NCBI GenBank assembly: GCA_010909165.1
Contig: MU008162.1
Coordinates: 1,488,001 to 1,552,000, forward strand
Direction of reading: 5' to 3'
From: Anthoceros angustus
Taxonomy: Eukaryota > Streptophyta > Anthocerotopsida > Anthocerotales > Anthocerotaceae
Length of the DNA: 64,000 bases
Positions within the stretch are counted from its first letter, which is position 1; the number at the start of each line of letters is the position of its first letter. A model generated the notes under the pieces. The model was not told the origin of the DNA. It saw only the letters and a list, made by a program, of their open reading frames with translations, and ran no database searches. The translations under genes were made by a program, and so were the position numbers. Below, piece by piece: positions 32,572 to 42,074 of the stretch.

Positions 32572-33846
32572 TCACACAGCAGCAGCTGTTCTCCGAGCCA
32601 TCCAGTCTTCCAAGAGCGCCATCCTGTTGGCGGAGCCCTGCAGCTGCTCCCCGCCATTCTCACCACCCTGGCCGCGGACCACCTCTTCGTGTAGGCTGTT
32701 GGGAAATGGATCAAGCACCTGGTCGGGGTTCACCTCCCCTGCCAGAGTGCAGTAGTTGTGTAGCACACAGCAAGACACAGCCACTCGGGGCGCATACCGG
32801 AGATCTGTGTTGCAGTTGTTCAGGATCTGCCACCTGCTCTTGAGCATTCCAAAAGCAGTTTGTATTCTATTATGCGACTTCCAAAGCTGCTTGTCGAAGG
32901 CATCCTCTGCAGGACTTCGTGCAGAGAAGGGTTTCACAAGCCAGGTTCTCACAGGATATGCAGCATCCCCTACCAGATAAGGTCTAATCTTCCGCCCCCT
33001 TACGCTCACGCTGTGCTCACTGAACAACCCTCTGTCTTCCATCTTAGTCCACAAACTGGTCACCCTCAGATTGCTTGCGTCATGCGTAGCCCCGGGCATC
33101 TTGCAAGCAACATCCCAGAACAAATGCTCCGAATCGCACACTGCTTGCAGGAGAATGGAGGGAAATCCATGCCTCGACCTATACTCCACCGGATTCCGAG
33201 ACCTACAGGGCTTCCTAAACAGCCGCACGTGGGTGCCATCTACCGCACCCGCCATTCCTGGCAGCTCCGTGAGCTGCGAAAACCTAGCCATGATCCGCAC
33301 CAGCCTCTCTCCAGCAGGCACGGATATGTATCGCGAGTAGAGCTTGTCTCGGTCCGTGAGAATAGAGATGACAATTCTGGTATACTTGGAGATGGTGGAC
33401 GCCCCGATTCCATACATCTCAGACATCTCACTAGGAGCCTTCCCCGATCCCAGCCGGTGCAGCACCACAGCCACAGCCTTGTCCTTCTCCACAGGTTGCC
33501 TCACGAACGTGGCCGCATGTTCGATAAATGGAGACAGCAAATCCACCAGCTTAGTGAAGCTCCCGAACCCCATCCTGAAATGCCTCCTCCACAAAGCATC
33601 CCGCTCTTCCTCCCCGGCATTGAAAGCCTGCCTCCTGACGGTCGCCCACCACAGATTCTTGGTGGCCGGCGACCACCAGATTCTCTCCCCCTCCTCTGAC
33701 TGGGCAATCAGAGTGTAGGCGGCCATCAGTCTCATGACCGCATCCCTGCCCGCTGGAGGCTCCAACAAAGCAAGGAGGAGCAGCAAGGGGTGCACTTGGC
33801 CATTGTGTGTCAAGGCCCACAGCACTGCACTTTCGAAGCAGTCCAT
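32572..33846 (-). CDS. PIF/Harbinger (HARBI1/ALP1-like) nuclease, probably domesticated
   Basis: A single exon codes for 424 residues from ATG 33846 (the frame opens five codons earlier at TTG). It has the DDE_4-type Harbinger nuclease fold: an N-terminal helical part with FRMGFGSFTKLVDLL, a helix-turn-helix-like GIGASTISKYTRIV, then GAVDGTHVRLF (first Asp, residue 203), MPGATHDASNLR, YLVGDAAYPVRTWL (second Asp, 294) and NRIQTAFGMLKSRWQIL. In active Harbinger transposases and most relatives the last motif reads R..(V/I)E.AFG, the Glu being the third catalytic residue. Here the codon at 32860-32862 (minus CAA) gives Gln329. The otherwise intact frame with one catalytic residue changed suggests a host gene like Arabidopsis ALP1 or HDP1. 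The reaction is therefore doubtful; a chromatin role is inferred. Confidence 0.88.
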   Translation of the reverse strand: MDCFESAVLWALTHNGQVHPLLLLLALLEPPAGRDAVMRLMAAYTLIAQSEEGERIWWSPATKNLWWATVRRQAFNAGEEERDALWRRHFRMGFGSFTKLVDLLSPFIEHAATFVRQPVEKDKAVAVVLHRLGSGKAPSEMSEMYGIGASTISKYTRIVISILTDRDKLYSRYISVPAGERLVRIMARFSQLTELPGMAGAVDGTHVRLFRKPCRSRNPVEYRSRHGFPSILLQAVCDSEHLFWDVACKMPGATHDASNLRVTSLWTKMEDRGLFSEHSVSVRGRKIRPYLVGDAAYPVRTWLVKPFSARSPAEDAFDKQLWKSHNRIQTAFGMLKSRWQILNNCNTDLRYAPRVAVSCCVLHNYCTLAGEVNPDQVLDPFPNSLHEEVVRGQGGENGGEQLQGSANRMALLEDWMARRTAAAV

Positions 33847-34079
33847 TCCTGTCTCTTGCAAGTCTCAATACTGGAATCATGGAGGACAGAATGTAGCGCT
33901 CGTTAGCAAAGCATACAAACATCCGCCGACAGAACCACTGCCGTTACCGTCCAAACTAGTCCGCGGGCGAGGACGATTAAGTATTATAATCCTGGCACGA
34001 GAAAAATGCATTGTCTGTGGGCGGTAACGTGTTGACTGGTTGTATGTGCTCTGGCGCAGTGTGCAAAGAGGTGGATGTT

Positions 34080-37000
34080 TCACAGGGATTCTGCGGCTTG
34101 GCAGCTTCTCGCTGTGTGCAGATAGATGAACTTCCTTTCTATGTGGCACATATCCTTTTTTGTTGATGTTGGAGAGGGGAGAGTACATGTTCTAGCCTTA
34201 CTTGACTCTTGGGATGCTGCATGTCTATAGCCGACCAGAAAACTATGCACCAGTCCGTCCATGTTAGTCCACCAGCTCTGACCAGGCCGTTTCCATGCCC
34301 TCATTCCTGTTTTCTTGGCCTGCATCTTGTGTGCCTGCTCCCACATCTGGGCGCTGGCGTATATGTTAGACATCAACACATACGCTGCAGCATCGTTCTT
34401 GTCTAGCTGCACTGCTTCGTGGAAAGCACGGCATCCCACCTCGACGTTGCTCCACTTTCGACAGGCACCCAAGAGTGTGTGCCAGACTGCAGCATCAGGG
34501 AGGACAGGCATTGTGCTTATGATATCTAATGCCTCATTTAGTCGACCTGCACGGCCGAGGAGATCCACCATGCATGTGTAATGCTCCACTGTGGGAGTGA
34601 TTCCGTAGCATGTGCGCATAGCCTCGAAGTACTCTCTCCCCTTGTTCACTAGGCCCGCGTGACTGCACACTGTTAGCACACTAAGGAATGTGATCCCGAC
34701 TGGCTTTATGCCATCCCCTGTCATTCTTTGAAACAGGTCAAAGACCACTTCGCTGTCTCCTTGACTGCTGTAGCCTGCAATCAGCGCACTCCAGGCAAAA
34801 ACGTCTCTTTCATGCAACGCATCAAACACCTGCTGTGCATCAACCATGCTCCCTGACTTTCCATACATGTTTATCAAGCTGCCGGCTAGAGACGCATGAG
34901 CTTGAAGCCCCAGTTCTTGAATCTGAGCATGTAACTGCCTTCCCAGATGCAAAGCTGCCACATTTGCACATGCCTGCAGGAGGAACGCAAAAGTCACCGT
35001 ATCGGGTACAGCCATGCCTTCTCCTTGCATAGCCCTGTAGAGACCAAGGACTTCCTGGCCCATGCCTTGCTGAGAATACCCTGCTATCACAGCGGTCCAC
35101 GTCACAACATCTTTTGGTCCAAGTCCGTCAAACACTCTCTGAGCGTCTTCCAAGTTACCACACTTGGCATACATGTTCACCAAACAGCTGGCTACAAATG
35201 CATCACCTTCATGTCCTTGCTCTTGGATTTGCGCATGAAGCTGCATGCCCATCTCCAGAGCTTGGGTTCCAACACTTGCACATGCTTGCAGGAGACACAC
35301 AAATGTCACAGAATCCGGTTTAGCGATTCCTTCTTCTTGCATAGCACTGTAAAGACGAAGGGCTTCCTGGCCCATTCCCTGCTGAGAATACCCTGCTATC
35401 ATGGCATTCCATGTCCCCACATCTCTTTTTGGACCAAGTCTATCAAACACCGTTTGAGCGTCTTCCAGGCTTCCACACTTTGCATACATGTTCACCAAAC
35501 TGTTGGCTACAAACACATCAGCTTCATGTCCTTGTTTTCTAATTTGTGCGTGAAGCTGCTTCCCCTTCTCCAAAGCTGGAGTGCCGACATTCCCCAATGC
35601 CTGCAGGAGGCACACAAATGTCCAAGAATCGGGTACTGTGATGCCTTCTTCTTGCATAGAACTGTAGAGGCGAAGAGCCTCGTGCACCCTGCCCTGCTGG
35701 GCATACCCTGCTAGAATGGTAGTCCATGTCACCTCATTCTTCTCACCAAGTCCATCAAACACACTCTCAGCATCTTCCAAGCTGCCACACTTAGCATACA
35801 TGTTTACCAAACTGCTGGCTACATACACATCAGCTTGATGTCCTCCTACTTTAATCTGTGCATGCAACTGCTTCCCTTTCTCCAATGCCTGGGTGCCCAC
35901 ACTGGCGCATGCCTGCAGGAGGCACACAAATGTGACGGAATTGGGTACTGCGATGCCTTCCTCTTCCATGGCACTGTAGATACAAAGTGCTTCCTGGCCC
36001 ATGCCCTGCTGGGAGTACCCTGATATCATGGCATTCCATGTCACAACATCTCTGTGCCCAAGGCCGTCAAAAACTCTCTGCGCGTCTTGCAAGCTTCCAC
36101 ATCTGGCATACATGTTTACCAGACTGTTCGCTATAAGCACGTTATCCTCTTGTCCTCGTTCTCTAATTTGCCTATGAAGCTGCTTTCCCTTCTCCAAAGC
36201 TGGGGACCCCACACTTGCACATGCTTGGAAGAGGCACACAAATGTGATGCAGTCAGGCGCCACGCCACCATGTTGCTGCATATCACTGTAGAGACTGAGG
36301 GCTTCGTGGCCCATGCCCTGCTGGGAATAACCTGATATCATGGCATTCCACGTCACCGCATCTTTCTGGCTGAGACCATCAAACACTTCTCGAGCAGCTT
36401 CCAGGCTACCACACTTGGCATACATGTCCACCAGGCAATTACAGACAAACAAATCAGGCTCAAGCCCACTGGCCAACACATCAGCATGCAGCAGCTGCCC
36501 AGTTTTCAGGTCCGTTCCCCTTGCACAAGCCTGAAGGGCTGCCACAAAGACATGGCCATCTGGCTTCACACTCGACCTGCGCATCCGATGATAGAGTTGT
36601 ATAGCCTGCTTGTCTTCTCCGTGCTTAACATGCGCAGAGATTATGGCAGACCACGTGAAGGCATCTGGTTTTGCAACCACTGCCAAGACATCCATAGCAT
36701 CCTGCAACCTGCCATGAGAGGCATACATTCGCAAGATATGGTTACACAGGAACGTATCCGACTGGTACCCCAGTTTCACCGTGAAAGCATGGATACGGCG
36801 ACCCAGAACAAGATCCTTCTCCACCACACATCTCTTCAGCACAGTGTAAAAGAGGGTTTTAGAAATACAACACTCCTTCTGAACCAGAACTCCCAAAGCC
36901 TCCACAGCCTCAACTAGATGGCCCTGATAACACACGTTGCTCACAGTTTCAGACGACACAAGATGAAACAGATCAATACTGAGAGCGATATCCATATCCC

Positions 37001-37205
37001 TACCCATATCCACATTCAGAACAGCTGGCTGCGCAGACTGTCGCCACAAGAGATCCTGGTCGCTGGAAGATCCATCTCGAGCTAAACATCCACTTGGACG
37101 AGGTGGCTTCCTCCATGTGGCAACCCCATTGTTTGCCAAAGATGGAGAATTCCTTAAAGTCATCAGGCGAGCGGGAGCTGTTCCTATCGATCTCCAGACA
37201 CCCAT
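34080..37205 (-). CDS. PLS-class pentatricopeptide repeat protein, E/E+ type without DYW
   Basis: PLS-class PPR proteins bind organelle RNA one base per repeat and usually direct C-to-U editing. This intronless gene codes for about 1,041 residues from ATG 37205; the frame is open to 37304 but begins there with GTG. After a basic leader there is a long array of P, L and S repeats. Several roughly 103-residue triplets are nearly identical (GYSQQGMGQEAL, VTFVCLLQACASVGT, ALEKGKQLHAQI, VNMYAKCGSLEDA). The tail shows an E domain (GACRKWSNVEVG, AAAYVLMSNIYASAQMWEQA) and an E+ start (RPGQSWWTNMDGLVHSFLVG). It then diverges, so the DYW deaminase is missing. An editing role would need a DYW partner supplied in trans. 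The near-identity of repeats points to recent internal expansion. Confidence 0.93.
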   Translation of the reverse strand: MGVWRSIGTAPARLMTLRNSPSLANNGVATWRKPPRPSGCLARDGSSSDQDLLWRQSAQPAVLNVDMGRDMDIALSIDLFHLVSSETVSNVCYQGHLVEAVEALGVLVQKECCISKTLFYTVLKRCVVEKDLVLGRRIHAFTVKLGYQSDTFLCNHILRMYASHGRLQDAMDVLAVVAKPDAFTWSAIISAHVKHGEDKQAIQLYHRMRRSSVKPDGHVFVAALQACARGTDLKTGQLLHADVLASGLEPDLFVCNCLVDMYAKCGSLEAAREVFDGLSQKDAVTWNAMISGYSQQGMGHEALSLYSDMQQHGGVAPDCITFVCLFQACASVGSPALEKGKQLHRQIRERGQEDNVLIANSLVNMYARCGSLQDAQRVFDGLGHRDVVTWNAMISGYSQQGMGQEALCIYSAMEEEGIAVPNSVTFVCLLQACASVGTQALEKGKQLHAQIKVGGHQADVYVASSLVNMYAKCGSLEDAESVFDGLGEKNEVTWTTILAGYAQQGRVHEALRLYSSMQEEGITVPDSWTFVCLLQALGNVGTPALEKGKQLHAQIRKQGHEADVFVANSLVNMYAKCGSLEDAQTVFDRLGPKRDVGTWNAMIAGYSQQGMGQEALRLYSAMQEEGIAKPDSVTFVCLLQACASVGTQALEMGMQLHAQIQEQGHEGDAFVASCLVNMYAKCGNLEDAQRVFDGLGPKDVVTWTAVIAGYSQQGMGQEVLGLYRAMQGEGMAVPDTVTFAFLLQACANVAALHLGRQLHAQIQELGLQAHASLAGSLINMYGKSGSMVDAQQVFDALHERDVFAWSALIAGYSSQGDSEVVFDLFQRMTGDGIKPVGITFLSVLTVCSHAGLVNKGREYFEAMRTCYGITPTVEHYTCMVDLLGRAGRLNEALDIISTMPVLPDAAVWHTLLGACRKWSNVEVGCRAFHEAVQLDKNDAAAYVLMSNIYASAQMWEQAHKMQAKKTGMRAWKRPGQSWWTNMDGLVHSFLVGYRHAASQESSKARTCTLPSPTSTKKDMCHIERKFIYLHTARSCQAAESL

Positions 37206-37304
37206 GGCTCCCCGTAGCACGCACCTGGCCCATGTCAGCAATAGGCAGCGACCCGTGGAGATGAGGGTCAGGTCATCTGTGGAGCAGCAGAAGACTTGAT
37301 TCAC

Positions 37305-38079
37305 ATGACCATGTCACTGCCAAGCATGGCTCCATCTCACACTTTGCTGCTTTCTGCTGGAGGAATCATCATGGCATTTGCCGCGCTAACGTCTCCGCGC
37401 TAACTCTTCGTTGGTGTCATTTGAAACATGGTGTGTACACTTTTGCTTCAGTACAATAGTACATTTCCTGTCCTATTTTAAGTTTTATATCTTAAAGTTT
37501 TATTTTCTAAATATTATATTATTGAACTATATTTTGGTCAAGTAGTATATTTATCATTTATATTTTCTTGGTTATAAATGAATGAAAAATGATTTATAAA
37601 TGATATATAAATCATGATATCATTATAAATGATTATATATGAATATAAATGATATATAATGATTTATATATCATTTATAAAACATTTATAAATGAAAAAT
37701 CATTTATATTCTAAAAATAAGAAAACAATGCATTATAATAATTATAACTTCGTAAAGAGGTTTCTATTGGACTTTCAATGGTGTCATTTTGTAATCCACA
37801 TCTATCTTAACAACTGGAAAGTCGGTACTGGAAGAAACCATTTTGTGTTCTACAGGGAGACCAATATGACGAGCATACATACTATGATAAAACAACCATA
37901 TGTGTTAGAATCGATATGGACATTTCAATTCAATATTAGGACAGAGAACCACATTCTGAATCACTATATAAGTATGTGGTTAAAAATACAAAAATATTAT
38001 TAAATAGTATATAAAAATAATGGTAAATAATCAAAATAAGGAATTCTAAAATCAAAATACCTGTATTGTGTTTTATCAA
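37305..38079. other. AT-rich transition zone with TATATAAAT palindromic repeats
   Basis: Composition changes sharply here, from gene-dense GC-rich sequence to AT-rich sequence. At 37550-37720 the words AAATGAT, ATATAAAT and their complements recur in both orientations, forming a low-complexity self-complementary region. No gene is supported. Confidence 0.5.
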
Positions 38080-38650
38080 GGGAAAAAACGATGGGGGAAA
38101 ACCCATCCAGCATAAGACAATGAAGGTGGACCTCGGGGGTCAAGGTGAAAAAGAGCGACTAAGCTCCTTACCTAAAGTTACTTACTGCACCTAGAACATC
38201 ATATGTAGAAGGAACAAATGGCTTGCAAATGATGGAGGAAGAGGAAGAAGCGTCACCTCCCGTCGCCATCTTGTGAAGGATTGCTGTCGAGAGGGCCATT
38301 TGAAGGGCAATGGAGACTCGCTATATGAAGTAAGCTGTGAAATAAGAAAGGGACAATCCCACACCATGCCTGCGGGCGTGGTAGGATTTGGCACATAAGA
38401 AAGGAACAATCCCACACCATGCCTGCGGGCGTGGTAGGATTTGGCACATAAGAAAGGAACAATCCCACACCATGCCTGCGGGCGTGGTAGGATTTGGCAC
38501 AGGATTTGAGAAATTGATCGAAGTCCGCAGCCATTGCCCCATACGTTTCGAGTGCGAGCGGAATAAAGAAGTGGCCCGCTTGCATCCGGCTATACTTTCT
38601 AACCTTGAAAGCCACAGCACCAGAGGCAGCCCAACCAGGACGGTTGGTTT
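38080..38650 (-). mobile_element. retroelement 3'-end fragment (copy A)
   Basis: Read on the minus strand, the fragment encodes YSRMQAGHFFIPLALETYGAM and FLKSCAKSYHARRHGVG. These match the C-terminal part of the longer reverse-transcriptase-element frame at 60426-61130. It ends at a hairpin (38090-38107: GATGGG, loop, CCCATC). A 53-bp unit is repeated three times at 38344-38501; 53 is not a multiple of three, so the duplication breaks the frame and the copy is dead. Confidence 0.65.
38344..38501. repeat. 53-bp tandem repeat, three copies
   Basis: Copies begin at 38344, 38397 and 38450 and share 'caatcccacaccatgcctgc' and 'gggcgtggtaggatttggca'. They differ by a single base (ggga against ggaa in the first). 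The near-identity marks a recent duplication within the retroelement fragment. Confidence 0.85.
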
Positions 38651-39462
38651 AGGGTTGTCCGGAAAGTTTTGTGATAATTAAGATGTAGTTTAGGATTTAA
38701 GGAAGTTAGGCCATTACTTAGTGAAGAAGCAAGTGTCCTTATATACGGGATGAGACGGCCCTCATCAATAGAGAATGATGGGATAGACCTGGTGGATCGA
38801 TCGGTGATAGAGTCCTTATACTCTACATCACTAAGTACTTGTGCGGAAGCCCAATTTCGTGACCATGAGTGTTGTGAGAGGAAAGCTTCTTGTTTGCATA
38901 CTTATTGTTTTTAGTTATTAAATAAGTAAAAAGAGGAAACCATGCATACCAGACAAGAATTACTATGAATTAAGTTACTAAGTTAAGAGTTTAGTGATAT
39001 ATAAGATGAGGTTTAGGGTTTAAGGAAGTTTTTATACTTTAGGTAGTTACTTAATGATCAAGGTTACTTAATGATGAAGCAAGCCTCCCTATATAAGGGA
39101 CGAGGCTGGCCCTTATCGAACTGAGCTGGAAGACTCACTATGAGATACAAGTTGTACAATTGAAAAGTGGAAGAAACAGTATGCACATACGTATATACAA
39201 TTGTTGTTCTTGGGGGGCGCGAGATCAGAGTTAGATTCTCGCAATGGCCCTACCATTACAGTAGGCATGTCCAAATTCTAATTTTGAGATAAATATGAAT
39301 ATGAGAGCTCTACATAAAATAATAAAATATTGACATAATTAATTAAAATATTTAAATTTTAAGTTTTATTAATAAATATGTGGGCTACGTACAAAATAAA
39401 ACAAAAGTAGAGTATATATTATTTAAGACTCAGTGGTTGAAGTGGAATTTTATCTTATTTCT
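38651..39462. repeat. diverged direct repeat with TATA-like motif, LTR-like
   Basis: Two related segments, about 38675-38785 and 39000-39120, share 'ttaaggaagtt', 'ttacttagtgaagaagcaag' (second copy: 'ttacttaatgatgaagcaag') and TATA-like ttatatacggga or ctatataaggga followed by 'gagac/gaggc' and 'ccctcat/cccttat'. This looks like remains of terminal repeats or promoter repeats of a retroelement. I found no internal gag-pol reading frame to confirm it. The rest is AT-rich without a gene. Confidence 0.35.
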
Positions 39463-40937
39463 ATGGGAAATTTTGTAATGGGAAACCTCTATACATGTGC
39501 CAATACTCTTCCAAGGGAGAGGACCCCTTCCAACCATGTTTGGGATCATTCAAAAAATATTATGTTGGAAACCTTCCGAAGAAATGAGGGTCTAAGAAGG
39601 TTTGGATCCACTTCAAATGAGGTTCGAAGGAGGTTTTGGTCCACTTTAGGTAGCATATTATTGTGGACCATGCGTGGCATTATGTGCATATGTGATCCAA
39701 TGTGTAATTATCCATATATGAATGATATCTATGACAATTCTCCTCCTCAAGGGGAGATAAGCCTTTGTAATGATCTATCCACGAATAATATATGTGACGA
39801 TACTTTTCCCCATGGGGAGATGACCTTTTGTGACGATCTATCCATGAACAATATTTATGACGGTACTTCTCCCCATAGGGAGATGAACTTCTATGACGAT
39901 CTCTCCATGAACAATATCTATGACAATAGTCTTCCTCCGCAGGGAGAGATGACCCTTTGTGAAGATCTATCCATGATTAATATCTATGACAGTACTCCTC
40001 CGCAAGAAGAGATGACCCTGTGTGAATATCTATTCCTAAACAATATCTATGATATGGATGATACTGCTCCTCAAGGGGATGTGCTTTATGACGATCTATC
40101 CATAAATAATATCAATGACCATACTCCTCCTCAAGAAGAGATACCTTTTGGGTTCAATCAAATATCGATTGGGGGAATTTAGTTACTAGATTCCTCCAAA
40201 AATACAACACTACTCCTCAAGTGGACATGACTCCTAGTGACTATGTTTGGGATTGGAGAAAGATGAACATTTTACCTTCAGTTAGTGACCAGGGAAATTG
40301 TGGCACATGCTTTCTCTTTTCAACCCTCACTACTGTTGGTGCAAGAATCGCAATTACATTTGATACTCCTCCATTAGACCTTTCAGTGCAAGATTACATC
40401 GACAATTGGCAGCTTTGGACCTCCATCTCCAAATATATGAGAGAAACTTTCATTAAGGAGCTCCCTGAAAATATGAATATGATATGCAAATATGGTGGAA
40501 GTGGCATAGATGTAATGAATTATGTGAAGAAACATGGAGTAACTTTGGCAGAGAGTAATCCATACCATTTGGGTTGGTGTCGAAAACATCCTCCTAGCCA
40601 GCGCAATGTCTTACGATATAGTGTGGATCATGAGTTCTTGAAAGAATTGAACTTCGAAATGATGAAAGACCTTGTAAGATGCACACCGATCGTTGTATCT
40701 CTTAAATGTGAAGCTTATGAGTTTGAGGACCATCCTGACCACAAAGCTCAAAAACCTTATTCTGGTATGTGGGATACAGTTCATAACCATAGTGTGTTAA
40801 TAGTAGGGTTCAATAAAGAGGCGTGGATATTGCGCAACTGTAGAGCTGAAGAGTGGGGTGATAATGGATATTTTAGGGTCAACTTTGGCGATATTGCACC
40901 TGGAATCTATGATGAGGCTTGCATACCTATTCTTTAG
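39463..40937 (+). pseudogene. papain-like (C1A) cysteine protease with repeat-expanded N-terminus, one frame break
   Basis: The C-terminal 220 residues form a papain domain: VWDWRKMNILPSVSDQGNCG with active-site Cys in QGNCGTCFLF (the usual Trp after Cys is Phe), then VMNYVKKHG, HNHSVLIVGF (active-site His) and LRNCRAEEWGDNGYFRV (Asn kept, the usual Ser-Trp replaced by Cys-Arg). Upstream, instead of an I29 propeptide, seven or so units of about 21-25 residues recur (for example DLSMNNIYD, TPPQEEMTLCEYL). The two parts are in different frames: the first runs to a TAG at about 40180, the second is open through 40143-40937. A one-base indel or a very short intron near 40145-40178 would join them. 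The first ATG is 39463. Codon use is much more AT-rich than in the left-hand genes. It may still be functional if the break is a sequencing error. Confidence 0.7.
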
Positions 40938-41057
40938 AATCATGCTTACAACAAATATGAAATTTACCTAACTATGGAAACACTCAAGGTCTATGAATCA
41001 CCCAAAGGTTTTAATTTAGCTTTATACATGAGTTCACATAATTCTTATTATATCCTG

Positions 41058-41352
41058 TGACCATTTGGTGAAACAAGGACAAATGTTACCCATTCTTGAT
41101 GACCATTTCGTGAGCCAAGGACAAATGTTTCCCATTCTTGATGACAATTTCGTGACCCAAGGACAAATGATTCCTGGTCTTGATGACCATTCTTTGATCC
41201 AAGGACAAATTTTTGCCATTCTTCATGACCATTTCGTGACCCAAGGACAAATGTTTCCCATTCTTGATGACCATTCCTTGATCTAAGGACAAATTTTTGC
41301 CATTCTTCATGACCATTTCGTGACCCAAAGACAAGTGTTTGCAATGCGATTT
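41058..41352. repeat. 42-bp tandem repeat array, left copy
   Basis: About seven units of 42 bp follow the pattern tgaccatttcgtgacccaag then gacaaatgtttcccattctt. Alternate units vary at the centre (ccttgatc against tcgtgacc). As 42 is 14 codons, all minus-strand frames can stay open; one reads the 14-residue unit HLSLGHEMVMKNGK. The same repeat occurs inverted at 48460-48850. Confidence 0.85.
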
Positions 41353-41407
41353 CGGAATGACTGATGACCAAGGATGTGGCATGCCATGACAAGGGCATGG
41401 TCAGCTT

Positions 41408-41935
41408 AGAACCTGCCATGAACCAAGGACCATGCATATGTTAATTTACCATATTTATGCATTTCCGCGTTCTCGCATACCATACTCCCTAACGTTCCAC
41501 ACCGCGAATTGACGATGTTCGCAACGACATCAAAATCTTTAGCCCATGAGCTTGCCGATTCAAGATCATGTTGCAATTTTCTTATGATAACATCCTGACT
41601 ATTAAATCTCTTATCTATAAGATCATCTATTACGGAATTGAATTCATCCTCCTTGTCCTCCTGGCCCTCCTCATCCCCTCATCCTCCGAGTCCCATGCCA
41701 AAGATTGGTGCTAAGCCAAAAGAGACTCATATTTTTCCCTTAAGAAAATATTCTCCGCCTCGATATTACGTATTCTAGTCTCCAATAAAGATATCCTGTT
41801 GTCTTCATATTTATCCTCAATACTACGCAATCTAGTCTCCAATACTGATACCCTATTGCCCATAACCTCAAAAAATAACAAAAATAAAAATAACTGCAAC
41901 CTCCTCCACACCACCCCCCATAGCCGCCACATCAA
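41408..41935 (-). pseudogene. coiled-coil, acidic coding remnant
   Basis: Minus-strand sequence shows a duplicated coiled-coil unit (NRVSVLETRLRSIEDKYED then NRISLLETRIRNIEAENIF). It is followed, after a stop and a frame change near 41700, by an acidic and helical part: EDEFNSVIDDLIDKRFNSQD, VIIRKLQHDLESASSWAKDF and a stop near 41408. The heptad pattern argues for real former coding sequence. I do not recognise the family; it lies inside the interval bracketed by the inverted arrays and may belong to the same mobile element. Confidence 0.4.
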
Positions 41936-42074
41936 AAACCATGAATCATGTCCTCACCGTGACCTCCGCACAATAATCCTAAACGATGTGCTCGCCGCGA
42001 CCTCCGCACCACAAACCCTAAATCATGTCCTCATCGCGACCTCCGCACCAAAAACCCTAAATCATGTCGTACTT

